A stretch of DNA of 64,000 nucleotides. Origin: Rhizobium sp. WSM4643 (GTDB lineage Bacteria > Pseudomonadota > Alphaproteobacteria > Rhizobiales > Rhizobiaceae). Below are positions 7,179 to 15,749 of the stretch, one piece after another (the stretch's first letter is position 1; the number at the start of each line of letters is the position of its first letter). Under the pieces are notes generated by a model, which was not told where the DNA came from, ran no database searches, and saw nothing but the letters and a program-made list of their open reading frames with translations. The stretch covers positions 3,778,501 to 3,842,500 of the forward strand of contig NZ_CP104040.1 of NCBI RefSeq assembly GCF_025152745.1. The letters run 5' to 3'. The position numbers and the translations under genes were made by a program.

Positions 7179-7904
7179 TCAGGCGCACCAGGCGCTGCCG
7201 ACAGCCCCTGGCTTGCGTGCCAGTCCCTCATTGATCAGCTGCGCGCCGAAAGAGCGCCCGTCGCGCGAGACGACGCGCGGCGCGCCAGAGGGCTCGCTCT
7301 TGCCCGCGGCATTCATGGTGAAGGGCCCGGCGTTCAGAAGCGCCAGCAGCCGCGACTTGGCGGCGAAGGCCACCCGGCGCTCGCCGTCACAGCGCGCCTG
7401 ATCGACTACGGGGCTTGCCATGTCGGCAATCACGATCTTCTCGCCCTTGTACCAGAAGACACCACCGTCGCCGACGCAATTGATATGCGCGCCCTGCCCG
7501 CAATAGCCGAAGGCGACCGCCCCGGTTTCCGAAACGGCAGGCAAGGCCGGGGACGGCACTGCCTTTATCGGTTGGATCATCGGCGTCGGGATCGCGGCTG
7601 GCGGCAGCGGCTGCGACTGAGGCACCGACGCTGCGGTTTTGGGCGTGGGGGCGGCAAGCGCCACCTGCTTCGGCGGCACGTCCTTCCTAACGACGGGCCT
7701 CGGCTCCGCCGTTTCCGGCGTGATCGACGGCGATTGCCTTGCAAGCATCGGCTGGATGCTCTTCCAATGGTCGTGGGCGACGATGCCGCCGAACGCGGCA
7801 ATGCCGATCACCGCCCAGGGCAGCAATCCGCCACCGCTGCTGCGCGCTTTGCTCTTTCCTCTGGCTGGCGCCTTGCGGCGGCCGCGTGTCGCTGTCTTGG
7901 CCAT
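7179..7904 (-). CDS. Membrane-anchored SNase-like (thermonuclease-fold) protein, probably inactive
   Basis: This 241-residue protein has a basic N-terminus (MAKTATRGRRKAPARGKSKA), one membrane span near residues 25-45 (LLPWAVIGIAAFGGIVA), a Pro/Ala-rich linker to about residue 125, and a C-terminal domain resembling staphylococcal nuclease folds. Matching segments are GEKIVIADMASPVV, the cysteine-containing DQARCDGERRVAF, and RDGRSFGAQLINEGLA. In active SNases the first motif carries a catalytic Arg and a Glu after Pro; here those positions look like Val. It is therefore probably non-catalytic. The ATG at 7904 begins immediately before the basic segment; the frame runs upstream to 8180 through unlikely sequence. 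Confidence 0.65.
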   Translation of the reverse strand: MAKTATRGRRKAPARGKSKARSSGGGLLPWAVIGIAAFGGIVAHDHWKSIQPMLARQSPSITPETAEPRPVVRKDVPPKQVALAAPTPKTAASVPQSQPLPPAAIPTPMIQPIKAVPSPALPAVSETGAVAFGYCGQGAHINCVGDGGVFWYKGEKIVIADMASPVVDQARCDGERRVAFAAKSRLLALLNAGPFTMNAAGKSEPSGAPRVVSRDGRSFGAQLINEGLARKPGAVGSAWCA

Positions 7905-8135
7905 CTGTCCGATTCCCGTGAGGCCGGGATTATCGCTGCCCAATCCTTTCCGAAAGGTTGGCGCGGCGACAGGATGATGCATGGTTGGCCGATCTTTCCC
8001 TCCAATAACATGGAAGCGCCGAGGTGCATCGCTGGGGCCAGTGCGGCTGCTGAAACGCATGAGGGGAAAAAGCTGAACAAATTCCACGCCCAGATTTTGG
8101 CCAGCGAAAAATTCCTCTATTCTGAGGAAAAATCC

Positions 8136-8290
8136 ATGGATCTCATCATCGCCGACTTGATACCGGCGTCGCTCATCCACTATCCCGTCATCTTCGCTCG
8201 CCTCTTCGGCGCCCTCGTCTTCGGCGGGCTGATCGGCTTCGAGCGTGAGGCACGCGACTGCCCGGCATCATGCCGGGCGCTAATGTCGCT
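8136..8290 (+). pseudogene. Truncated mgtC/sapB-like gene fragment
   Basis: From the ATG at 8136, with GAGGAAA upstream, the frame reads MDLIIADLIPASLIHYPVIF and then ARLFGALVFGGLIGFEREAR. This is the characteristic N-terminus of MgtC/SapB membrane proteins (first span plus GLIGFEREAR). Resemblance stops near residue 45-50, and the remaining frame has no further membrane spans, whereas intact relatives are about 160-240 residues. The break coincides with the end of a small minus-strand ORF at 8312. Bases 7905-8135 to the left hold no gene and probably contain the former promoter. Confidence 0.7.
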
Positions 8291-8311
8291 AACGCCAGCG
8301 CGACTGGTTGG

Positions 8312-8488
8312 TTATTCGGAGCGTGTGGCCGAAGGATCGTTTTTCCCAACCGATGCCGTGCCGGCAATGCACGAGAGCGGCTTCTGGCGTTTGCCGATAT
8401 TGATGCGCTCGTCCGCCGCCTCGCGGACAGCCTGCCATTCATTTTCGTGCCGGATGAAGATCTCGCGGGGCACAAATTTGATCGTCAT
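8312..8488 (-). CDS. Small hypothetical protein, possibly truncated
   Basis: This 58-residue ORF begins MTIKFVPREIFIRHENEWQA with a GGATGAG ribosome-binding site. The first 38 residues (to about GKRQKPL) look like normal protein; the rest (SCIAGTASVGKNDPSATRSE) looks like read-through sequence. The 3' end lies next to the break point of the mgtC fragment, so the gene may have lost its original end. No family was recognised. Confidence 0.45.
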   Translation of the reverse strand: MTIKFVPREIFIRHENEWQAVREAADERINIGKRQKPLSCIAGTASVGKNDPSATRSE

Positions 8489-8549
8489 ATGTTTCTCATC
8501 CTGTTTCAAATCTAGCGTCAGCGCGCCAAAGAGGCGTCCGGAACAGCCG

Positions 8550-8795
8550 TTATTTCTTGGTCTCTGCATTGGCTTGCACGCCGGGGGCCTTAATGTCGGG
8601 ACCACCCTTGGAAAGATCGGCACCGGTAACATGGGCGGGCACGTGAATGTCGTGATAGACGCCGGGCGTCAGCGTCAGATCGACTTGATGCGGCGGCAGC
8701 ACCTGCGCCTTCTGCATGCGGTTTGGCTTCGCCCGCTTCATGCGGTCGGACGCCTCCGTGCGTTTATCGGGAACATGGGTCGAAGTGTGCATCAT
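8550..8795 (-). CDS. Small hypothetical protein
   Basis: This 81-residue hydrophilic protein begins MMHTSTHVPDKRTEASDRMK. Read on its own strand, GAGGAGG lies 3-4 bases upstream of the ATG, a good ribosome-binding site. It is rich in Lys, Pro, His and Val, with no membrane span or signal peptide. LTLTPGVYHDIHVPAHVTG is the only segment with likely structure. It lies 61 bases upstream of the 58-residue ORF on the same strand. Function unknown. Confidence 0.5.
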   Translation of the reverse strand: MMHTSTHVPDKRTEASDRMKRAKPNRMQKAQVLPPHQVDLTLTPGVYHDIHVPAHVTGADLSKGGPDIKAPGVQANAETKK

Positions 8796-9150
8796 CGGCC
8801 TCCTCTTTTAAGCTCAACCAGAGCCTAACGGGCAGGCATCAGGATGGTTCCAAAAAAAATCACCCAATCCCGGTGTGCTGAGCGGCCTTGACTGGCCCGC
8901 GAAGTTCATTACCTAGAGCCTGTCCCGCAGCCTTCCAGACATCGGCTGACGGGGGAACTTTGGTGCCGGGCCCCTCTGGCGAGAGTTTTTACGGCGCTCT
9001 CGTGATGTCGGTACCGCCTGCAGCTTAGCCGGCGGATTTTTCATCAATGAACAGACTCACCATGCCTGACCCGCATGCCCGTTGTGGCATCTCGCGTTTT
9101 TCCAATATTTCAGCCCGCTTCAATGCGATTTGCGGTCGCGAGGTGCGGCC
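8796..9150. other. Divergent intergenic region upstream of the DUF475 gene
   Basis: No gene was found in these 355 bases. The region separates a minus-strand small ORF from the plus-strand DUF475 gene and must hold both promoters. TTGACT at about 8889 is a possible -35 element for the plus strand, but no clear -10 follows at the right distance. The DUF475 frame is open back to 9082. Confidence 0.4.
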
Positions 9151-10242
9151 ATGAACCAGCCCGTGACCCATAAATCTTCGCTCAGCTATTTCCGCTGGGC
9201 TTTCATCGTTACTGCCCTCGGCCTCGTTCTCGGCACCATGCTGGGCTGGCAGACGACCGGCACGATCGGCGGCATGGCGACCGTCTTCTTCATCTGCACA
9301 GTGCTTGCCGTGCTGGAGATATCGCTTTCCTTCGACAATGCCATCGTCAACGCCAACAAGCTGAAGGAGATGACGCCGGTCTGGCAGAAGCGCTTCCTCA
9401 CCTGGGGCATCATCATCGCCGTCTTCGGCATGCGCATCGTCTTCCCGCTGGCAATCGTCGCGATCGCGGCCCAGATCGGTCCCTGGGATGCTCTGGTGCT
9501 TGCCGCACGGGAGCCGGCCGAATATGCCCGCATCATGAACGACGCGCATCTGCCGATCGCAGCCTTCGGGGGCACCTTCCTGATGATGGTCGGCCTCAAC
9601 TACTTCTTCAATCACGAGAAGCAGGTGCACTGGATCGGCGGACTTGAAAAGATGATGGCGCGTTCGGCCACCATCAAGGGCATCGAGATCGCCTTCGTGC
9701 TGGCGCTGATGCTGGTTTTTTCCTGGCAGATCGGTGGCGAGGAAGCCACCGTCTTCGTCCATTGCGCCATCTATGGCCTGCTCACCTTCCTCGCGGTCGA
9801 GGTGGTCGGCGGGCTGCTCGATGCCTCGCAGCAGACGATGAGCGCTGCCGCCAAGGGCGGCCTCGGCGCCTTCATCTATCTGGAGGTGCTGGATGCCAGT
9901 TTCTCCTTCGACGGCGTCATCGGCGCCTTTGCGCTGACGCAGAACCTCTTCGTCATCGCAATCGGCCTCGGCATCGGCGCCATGTATGTACGCTCGATGA
10001 CGATCATGCTGGTGGAGAAGGGAACGCTTGCCGAATATCGCTATCTCGAACATGGCGCCTTCTACGCCATCCTGATCCTCTCGGTGATCATGTATGCGCA
10101 GACCCTGGTCCACATCCCCGAGGTTATCACCGGGCTCGGCGGCGCGGCCTTGATCGGCCTGTCCCTTTGGTCGTCCATCCGCCACAACAGGCGCGAAAAG
10201 GTGGAGGATCACGACGCCCAGCGGAAAGAGCTTCAAGCCTGA
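9151..10242 (+). CDS. DUF475 family multi-spanning membrane protein (TerC-related)
   Basis: This 363-residue protein has about eight or nine predicted membrane spans. It carries the family hallmarks EISLSFDNAIVNA early and EVLDASFSFDGVIGAF late. These two acidic intramembrane motifs define the TerC/DUF475 superfamily, implicated in metal ion (for example manganese) handling or tellurite resistance. The ATG at 9151 begins MNQPVTHKSSLSYFRWAF and follows GAGGTGCGG. The C-terminus is charged and cytoplasmic (HNRREKVEDHDAQRKELQA). Transport substrate is not known. Confidence 0.88.
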   Translation: MNQPVTHKSSLSYFRWAFIVTALGLVLGTMLGWQTTGTIGGMATVFFICTVLAVLEISLSFDNAIVNANKLKEMTPVWQKRFLTWGIIIAVFGMRIVFPLAIVAIAAQIGPWDALVLAAREPAEYARIMNDAHLPIAAFGGTFLMMVGLNYFFNHEKQVHWIGGLEKMMARSATIKGIEIAFVLALMLVFSWQIGGEEATVFVHCAIYGLLTFLAVEVVGGLLDASQQTMSAAAKGGLGAFIYLEVLDASFSFDGVIGAFALTQNLFVIAIGLGIGAMYVRSMTIMLVEKGTLAEYRYLEHGAFYAILILSVIMYAQTLVHIPEVITGLGGAALIGLSLWSSIRHNRREKVEDHDAQRKELQA

Positions 10243-10293
10243 CGTCGGGTGTCACAGGGCGTCGCGCTGTTGCACCCGTTGGGATAAAAATAA

Positions 10294-10319
10294 AGCCCGC
10301 GACCATCCGGTTGCGGGCT
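10294..10319 (-). terminator. Terminator downstream of the DUF1127-like microprotein gene
   Basis: AGCCCGC plus GACC (10294-10304) pairs with GGTT plus GCGGGCT (10309-10319), an 11-bp stem with one G-U pair and a 4-base loop. On the minus strand TTTATTTTTA follows, so it terminates the microprotein gene. It also lies downstream of the DUF475 gene on the plus strand, without a good T-run there. Confidence 0.8.
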
Positions 10320-10346
10320 AATTCATTCATGCATGACTTGAAGGTC

Positions 10347-10517
10347 TTAGCGGGTGACGTGCTCGAAGGAGGCCGGGTCGATGCCGAGCCTCGTGAGATC
10401 GTTAGCGCGCGGGCGGCGACCTGCTTCGACAGCAGCGCTGACGGCGTTTGCAGCCCCAAGGACGGCAAATGCGCGGCCAAAGAAACCCGTGCGGATTGAA
10501 TTGCGGAGTGCGGACAT
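10347..10517 (-). CDS. DUF1127-like microprotein, 56 residues
   Basis: On the minus strand GGAAAGGACA precedes an ATG and the frame reads MSALRNSIRTGFFGRAFAVL, then a helix (GAANAVSAAVEAGRRPRAND), then LTRLGIDPASFEHVTR and a stop. The Arg-rich middle and the L-x-R-L-G-I-D-P-x-x-F ending are typical of rhizobial DUF1127-type small proteins. Several of these affect phosphate or C1 metabolism and RNA turnover, and some bind RNA. A good terminator lies 28 bases downstream, so it is a stand-alone gene. Its function here is unknown. Confidence 0.75.
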   Translation of the reverse strand: MSALRNSIRTGFFGRAFAVLGAANAVSAAVEAGRRPRANDLTRLGIDPASFEHVTR

Positions 10518-10604
10518 TGTCCTTTCCTCTTGCTCAATGATTGACTACTCGCAGATGGCATCGCGCATACACATCAACAATGCTCAGAAAATCACCGCAG
10601 CCAT

Positions 10605-10645
10605 GCAAAAACAGGAGGCCGGCGCATGTCTCCATGGCCGGCCTC
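10605..10645 (-). terminator. Terminator of the tctCBA operon
   Basis: GAGGCCGGC (10615-10623) pairs perfectly with GCCGGCCTC (10637-10645). On the minus strand TGTTTTTGC follows, which makes this the likely end of the operon transcribed leftwards from tctC. The bipartite repeat at 10676-10740 lies between it and the tctA stop codon. Confidence 0.75.
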
Positions 10646-10675
10646 AAGGCGGGGGTGGGTGGTCTTTTTCTTGCT

Positions 10676-10740
10676 CTAACACTTTGAAATCTGCGCCTCG
10701 CGCTTTCCGAAAATCGATTCCGATTTTCGGGCCGATGCGC
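10676..10740. repeat. Interspersed palindromic repeat, arm B plus linker
   Basis: The sequence starts TAACACTTTGAA, the shared linker, and continues into CGCTTTCCGAAAATCG / CGATTTTCGG and GGCCGATGCGC. It matches the reverse complement of 18951-19013 with only scattered differences. Arm A of the full element is absent. The last base (10740) is also the first base of the reverse-complemented tctA stop codon. Confidence 0.85.
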
Positions 10741-12257
10741 TAGTCTTCGTTTGCCGCCAGTTGCGAGAGCACCTGTCCCCTGCCGCGCAGCCGCAGGATC
10801 AACGGGATGAGGAAGGCGGCGGCTGCAACGATGAGCAGGCCCGCCGCGATCGGCGACATCACCAGCGTCGTGACGTCGCCCTGACTGATCGCCAGCGCCC
10901 GGCGCAGCTGCTGTTCGGCAAGCGGGCCGAGGATCAGGCCGACGACGGCTGGCGCGATCGGATAGCCGAACAGCCGCATCACATAACCGAGCACACCGAA
11001 GGCGAGCAGCATGCCAAGTTCGAACACCGACGGATTGGCGCCGATTGTCCCGAGCGTCGCAAACAGCAGGATGCCCGCATAGAGCCATGGCTTCGGAATG
11101 GTCAGCAGCTTTACCCAGAGCCCGATCATCGGCAGGTTCAACACCAAGAGCATCGCATTGGCGATGAGCAGGCTGGCGATCAGCCCCCAGACGAGCTGCG
11201 GATTGGTGGCAAACAGCAGCGGTCCCGGCTGCAGCCCGTATTGCTGGAAGCCGGCAAGCATGATCGCCGCCGTCGCCGTCGTCGGCAGGCCGAGCGTCAG
11301 AAGCGGCACTAATGTGCCGGCGGCCGAGGCGTTGTTCGCCGCCTCGGGGCCGGCCACGCCTTCGATCGCGCCATGGCCGAACTCTTCCGGGTTCTTCGCC
11401 AGCCGCTTTTCGGTTGCATAGGAGAGGAAGGTGCCGATTTCAGCGCCGCCCGCCGGCATCGCGCCGATCGGAAAACCGATCAGCGTGCCCCGCAGCCACG
11501 GCTTCCACGAGCGCGCCCAGTCCTCAGCGGTCATCCAGAGCGAACCCTTGACCGCCTCGATCTTCTCCGCGACCCGGTTGCCCTGCGCGGCGATATAAAG
11601 CGTTTCGCCGATCGCAAACATCGCCACAGCCAGCGTCGTCACCTCGACACCATCGAGCAGGTCGGGGATGCCGAAGGAAAGCCTGGCCTGCCCTGTCTGC
11701 TGGTCGATGCCGACCATCGCGAGCGCGAAACCGATGAACAGCGAGGTCAGGCCCCGCAAGGCGGAGTCGCCAAACGCCGAAGAGACGGTGACGAAGGCAA
11801 GCACCATCAGCGCGAAATATTCGCGCGGCCCGAAGACCAGCGCCAGCTTGACGATGTAAGGCGCGATGAAGGCAAGCCCGAGCGTGGCGATCAGCCCGGC
11901 GACGAAGGAGCCGATCGCCGCTGTCGCCAGCGCCGGTCCGCCGCGCCCGGCGCGCGCCATCTTGTTGCCCTCGAGCGCGGTGACGATCGAGGCGCTTTCG
12001 CCCGGCGTATTGAGCAGGATCGAGGTCGTCGAACCGCCATACATGCCGCCGTAATAGATGCCGGCGAACATGATCAGCGAGCCGCCGGGATCAAGCTTGT
12101 AGGTGACGGGCAGCAGCAGCGCCACGGTGAGTGCCGGGCCGATGCCGGGAAGCACGCCGACGGCGGTGCCGAGCGTCACGCCGACCAGCGCATAAACCAG
12201 GTTCATCGGCTGCATCGCAACCAGGATACCCTGCCATAGGAATTCGAATGTGTTCAT
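10740..12257 (-). CDS. tctA: Tripartite tricarboxylate transporter, large permease TctA
   Basis: This 505-residue protein has 11-12 predicted membrane spans. It carries TctA signatures: [17 protein letters not shown] near residue 35, the [19 protein letters not shown] loop, and the mirrored [12 protein letters not shown] in the second half. It carries citrate-like dicarboxylates or tricarboxylates across the inner membrane with TctB, delivered by TctC. The ATG at 12257 begins [15 protein letters not shown]. Order on the minus strand is tctC-tctB-tctA. A repeat element abuts its stop codon. Confidence 0.93.
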   Translation of the reverse strand: MNTFEFLWQGILVAMQPMNLVYALVGVTLGTAVGVLPGIGPALTVALLLPVTYKLDPGGSLIMFAGIYYGGMYGGSTTSILLNTPGESASIVTALEGNKMARAGRGGPALATAAIGSFVAGLIATLGLAFIAPYIVKLALVFGPREYFALMVLAFVTVSSAFGDSALRGLTSLFIGFALAMVGIDQQTGQARLSFGIPDLLDGVEVTTLAVAMFAIGETLYIAAQGNRVAEKIEAVKGSLWMTAEDWARSWKPWLRGTLIGFPIGAMPAGGAEIGTFLSYATEKRLAKNPEEFGHGAIEGVAGPEAANNASAAGTLVPLLTLGLPTTATAAIMLAGFQQYGLQPGPLLFATNPQLVWGLIASLLIANAMLLVLNLPMIGLWVKLLTIPKPWLYAGILLFATLGTIGANPSVFELGMLLAFGVLGYVMRLFGYPIAPAVVGLILGPLAEQQLRRALAISQGDVTTLVMSPIAAGLLIVAAAAFLIPLILRLRGRGQVLSQLAANED

Positions 12258-12345
12258 CTTGGTGTCCCAAGCAGCGTTCCCGACCATCCGATTTCGGGGT
12301 CAAGCGCCGCGCAAAATCAAAAGAGCTGACAGCGCGTCGGCGCGG

Positions 12346-12837
12346 TCAGAAGAACAGATGTTCGAGCGGGCCGGCCGGCAGCGTCAGTTGCAGCAGCTGC
12401 GAGAAGATCGCCCAGACGACGAAGCTGATGACGATGCCAAGCGGCAGCGAGATCCAGAGCTTACGCTTGCCGAAGCCGCGTGCCGTCAGCGCGAAGAGTA
12501 TGCCGGTCGCGATCGAGAAGCCGGCGACGCGCAAAAGCAGCATCTGGCCGGCAAGACCGGCGACGATCCAGATGACGGGTGCGACTTCCTGCCGGTCACG
12601 TTCGGGAAAATCGCCGCGCCAGGCTTCGAAGGCGGTCCAGATCCCGAGACAGAAGAGCCCGAACGCCACCACTTGAGGCACTGTCGCAGGACCGATGCGG
12701 TCGTACTGCGCGATCGTTTTCAGATGCAAGGCATCCCAGGCCATCACGCCGGCGACGACGAAGAGGAAAACGGCAATGATGAACGCCGCCCAATCAGGGC
12801 GGCGTATCGTTGCCGAGGAGGTGTTATCCTCGCTCAT
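12346..12837 (-). CDS. tctB: Tripartite tricarboxylate transporter, small permease TctB
   Basis: This 163-residue protein has four predicted membrane spans (near residues 18-35, 52-70, 85-110 and 128-150). The IGPATVPQVVAFGLFCLG segment is typical of TctB. Its ATG overlaps the tctC stop by 4 bases (ATGA), indicating translational coupling. It forms the membrane complex with TctA, 88 bases downstream. Confidence 0.88.
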   Translation of the reverse strand: MSEDNTSSATIRRPDWAAFIIAVFLFVVAGVMAWDALHLKTIAQYDRIGPATVPQVVAFGLFCLGIWTAFEAWRGDFPERDRQEVAPVIWIVAGLAGQMLLLRVAGFSIATGILFALTARGFGKRKLWISLPLGIVISFVVWAIFSQLLQLTLPAGPLEHLFF

Positions 12838-13778
12838 TGAACAAGTCCGATGTCTTTGAGAATGCCTTCAGTGGCCGAGACATCCTTTTCGAGCTGCGCC
12901 TTGAAGGCATCGCCGGACAGATAGGTGTCGGCCCAGCCCTTGGTCTTCAGGGTTTCCTGCCAGGTGGCGGAGGTATGCAGCTTCTCGAAATCGGCGGTGA
13001 CGCTTGCCACCTGCTCTGCCGACAGGCCGGGGGCCGCGGCGACCATGCGCCAGTTCTGAATGGTGACGTCGGTGCCGGCTTCCTTCAGTGTTGGGGCATC
13101 GACGCCGTCGATGCGCTTATCGCTGGAGACGGCGAGAAGACGGAGCGTGCCTGACTTCACCTGCGATTCGAACTCGCTATAGCTCGAGACGCCGGCCGTG
13201 ACCTGGCCGCCGAGAATGGCGGCGAGCGCTTCACCGCCGCCGGAGAAGGCGACATAGTTGATCTTGGTCGGATCGACGCCGGAAGCCTTGGCGATCAAGC
13301 CGACGGTGATATGGTCGGTGCCGCCGGCCGAACCGCCACCCCAGGAAACCGAACCCGGATCCTTCTTCAGCGCCGCGACCAGATCAGCCATGGTTTTGAT
13401 CTCGGATGCAGCGGGAACGACGACGGCCTCATATTCGCCGGTCAGGCGGGCAATCGGCGTGACATCCTTGAGCGTCACCGGCGACTTGTTGGTGAGGATC
13501 GCGCCGACCATGACATAGCCGCCGACGATCAGCGAATTCGGGTTGCCGGCAGCCTGGCTGCTGAACTGCGCAAGGCCTATGGTGCCGCCGGCGCCGGGAA
13601 CGTTCTGGACCTGCACGTTGCCGGAGATCTTCTCCTGCTGCAGCGCGGTCTGCAGCGAACGGGCCGTCTGGTCCCAGCCGCCGCCGGGAGCGGCCGGCGC
13701 GATGATGGTGTAGTCGGCCGCATAGGCCGGCAGCGCGATGGTCGCTGCAAAAAGGGTTGCAATGAACGTATGCTTCAC
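12834..13778 (-). CDS. tctC: Tripartite tricarboxylate transporter, substrate-binding protein TctC
   Basis: This 314-residue periplasmic protein starts with a signal peptide ([20 protein letters not shown]). Family motifs are [30 protein letters not shown] and, in the second half, [18 protein letters not shown]. It captures the substrate, probably citrate, tricarballylate or another carboxylate, and delivers it to TctAB. It is the first gene of the operon. GGAGGACA precedes the ATG at 13778. Substrate cannot be read from sequence. Confidence 0.92.
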   Translation of the reverse strand: MKHTFIATLFAATIALPAYAADYTIIAPAAPGGGWDQTARSLQTALQQEKISGNVQVQNVPGAGGTIGLAQFSSQAAGNPNSLIVGGYVMVGAILTNKSPVTLKDVTPIARLTGEYEAVVVPAASEIKTMADLVAALKKDPGSVSWGGGSAGGTDHITVGLIAKASGVDPTKINYVAFSGGGEALAAILGGQVTAGVSSYSEFESQVKSGTLRLLAVSSDKRIDGVDAPTLKEAGTDVTIQNWRMVAAAPGLSAEQVASVTADFEKLHTSATWQETLKTKGWADTYLSGDAFKAQLEKDVSATEGILKDIGLVQ

Positions 13779-13946
13779 GATGTGTCCTCCGTCGGCGGCT
13801 GAGCAGACCGCCTGTTATTCTCAAGGGAATCGGAAGGAATGGCCGGCCAGCGGACGCAAGGATCCTGAATGACGAGCGGAATACCTCCCAAGGCTTCAGC
13901 TCTCCGCCTCCACGGAGAAGAAGTAGCCAAGGCGACCACAACAACC

Positions 13947-13962
13947 TGTCATTTAGCTGACA
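13947..13962. promoter_or_regulatory. Inverted repeat upstream of tctC
   Basis: TGTCA (13947-13951) and TGACA (13958-13962) are separated by six bases, about 170 bases upstream of the tctC start. It is a candidate operator for control of the tct operon. No regulator gene is adjacent. Confidence 0.3.
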
Positions 13963-14031
13963 TCGGTGAGATATCCAGGAGGACAGGACACTTTTTTGCC
14001 GTAATTGGCAGTGCCGGTCCAAATCCCGCCT

Positions 14032-15096
14032 TCACTGCGTCCGCAGAACCTCGTTCCAGTGCGCGATCAGCCGCGCCCGCTTCACCTGGTCGAGATAGAC
14101 CATCAGCCCGGGGCTGACAGGCACCGGCCGCAGTTGGGCACCGAGCAGTTCTTGCAGCGTATTGGCGGTATTTTCCCCTGCCACCTCGGGGCTGACGGCT
14201 GGGATCTGCAGCTCGCGCGCCATGATCGTCTGCCCTTCCCGCGACATGAAGAAGGTGAGGTAACGCCGACCGAGCTCCGGCTCGGCCGCCGCCTGCGGCA
14301 CCAGCCCGATCCGCGACATCACCACGGTATAATCCTTCGGCAGCACGATGCCGACATCGGGATGGCGCGAGGCCCAGTCGGCCGCATAGGAGCCAAGAAT
14401 ATTGTAGCCGAGCACGAAGCGCCCGTCGGCAACGCGTTCGAGGATCGCCGAACTCGTCGAATAAAGCTTGACGCCGGCAGCGCCCATCGCCCCGATCACC
14501 GACCAGATGTCGCCGAACTGCTCCTGGTCGCGCGCCATGAAAAGAAAGCCGACGCCGGAGCGCTCGATATCGTAGGTACCGATCCGCCCATGAACATCGT
14601 TGCCCTTGCGCTTCAGATAATCGACGAATTCAGCCCGAGAGCTCGGCACCGGCTCATGCGCGAAGCTCGGCTTGTGATAGACGAACACCGCCGGCTCGAA
14701 GGTGAGCGCATAGGCGGTGTTACGCCAGTTCGCCCATTTCGGCCATGGCGCACTCATCGGCAGGTTGCTGACCTGCGCATAGCCGTCGTTGGAAAGCTTC
14801 ACCTGCAGGTCCATCGCCGAGGAAAAGGCGAAGTCCGCCGTCTTCTTGCCGGCATCCGTCTCCCGGACGATCCGGTCGTAGATGTCGCCGGTCAGCATGT
14901 CCTCGTATTTGACCGCGACGTCGGGATTGGCCGCCTGAAAACCCCGGATCATCGGCCGCGCCAACGGTTCGTCGAGCGAGGAATAAACCGTCAGCACCGG
15001 CGCATCGGCATTGCCCGATTTTGCCGGATAGAAGGCCTGATCCGCCAGGGCAAAACCCGGCCAGAACGCCAGCAGCAAGATGAAAACTCTCCTCAT
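14032..15096 (-). CDS. ABC transporter periplasmic binding protein, Fe3+/thiamine-type (SBP family 1)
   Basis: This 354-residue protein begins MRRVFILLLAFWPGFALA, a signal peptide. TVYSSLDEPLARPMIRGFQ is the usual N-terminal strand of AfuA/FbpA-type ferric-binding proteins, and YEDMLTGDIYDRIVRET and DFAFSSAMDLQVKL follow the same pattern. The later QTIMARELQIPAVSP belongs to the closing lobe. No permease or ATPase lies beside it in this window, so it is an orphan component or works with a distant system. The ATG at 15096 was chosen by the signal peptide; the frame is open to 15369. Iron versus another substrate is unresolved. Confidence 0.8.
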   Translation of the reverse strand: MRRVFILLLAFWPGFALADQAFYPAKSGNADAPVLTVYSSLDEPLARPMIRGFQAANPDVAVKYEDMLTGDIYDRIVRETDAGKKTADFAFSSAMDLQVKLSNDGYAQVSNLPMSAPWPKWANWRNTAYALTFEPAVFVYHKPSFAHEPVPSSRAEFVDYLKRKGNDVHGRIGTYDIERSGVGFLFMARDQEQFGDIWSVIGAMGAAGVKLYSTSSAILERVADGRFVLGYNILGSYAADWASRHPDVGIVLPKDYTVVMSRIGLVPQAAAEPELGRRYLTFFMSREGQTIMARELQIPAVSPEVAGENTANTLQELLGAQLRPVPVSPGLMVYLDQVKRARLIAHWNEVLRTQ

Positions 15097-15166
15097 GCAG
15101 CAACAATGCCTGAGCGCGCCGGGAGGAGCAAGGCGCGGCCGAGGCGGCACGCGGTGCGTGACGGGA

Positions 15167-15679
15167 TCACAGTTCCCGCTCGAAGAAGAGCAGGATCTGC
15201 TGGAGCTCCGGCGGAACCGGATAATAAGCATCCCGCTCCCGGAAGCCGAGGCGGCGATAGAGCCCCTGCGCTGCCGTCTGAAAAATGCCGGTATCAAGCC
15301 GCATCGAGTGATAGCCGTCAGCTCTCGCCTGGGCGATCGATGCCTCGCAGAGCGCGACGGCAACACCACGACCGCGAGCGGCGGCCGAGACGAAAAGCCT
15401 TTTCATCTCGGCAATGTCAGGCGCCTGCGCGTGATGCATGACGCAGCCGACAGGCTCTCCATCGATCCGCGCCAGGAAGATCGCGCCCTTCGGCCTTGCG
15501 TGAATCTGCGGCAGGTCGACGAGCAGCGCCTCGAATTTTTGCGGATTGTAATAGAGATCGATCACTGGCCGATGCTGGGGGTAATTGTCATAGAGCCATT
15601 GCCGGAATGATCGGCAGAGGCCCCGTACGGCGATCATCTCCGTCTCGCTGTCAGCGAGTTCGACCGTTAGTCCCACCAT
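15167..15679 (-). CDS. GNAT family N-acetyltransferase
   Basis: This 170-residue protein has the acetyl-CoA binding motif A as KRLFVSAAARGRGVAVALCE (residues about 93-112), where ARGRGVA is the pyrophosphate loop. The following GYHSMRLDTGIFQTAAQGLY and LYRRLGFRERDAYY give motif B. The N-terminal half (RQWLYDNYPQHRPVIDLYY) is the variable acceptor side. The acceptor is unknown. It lies 70 bases upstream of the binding-protein gene and may share its transcript. Confidence 0.88.
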   Translation of the reverse strand: MVGLTVELADSETEMIAVRGLCRSFRQWLYDNYPQHRPVIDLYYNPQKFEALLVDLPQIHARPKGAIFLARIDGEPVGCVMHHAQAPDIAEMKRLFVSAAARGRGVAVALCEASIAQARADGYHSMRLDTGIFQTAAQGLYRRLGFRERDAYYPVPPELQQILLFFEREL

Positions 15680-15749
15680 CTGTCAAACCTCCCGATCCCT
15701 CGCCGATTTTATCATGAACATTCTGCGCAGTGGAGATCGAAGGCCAGAA

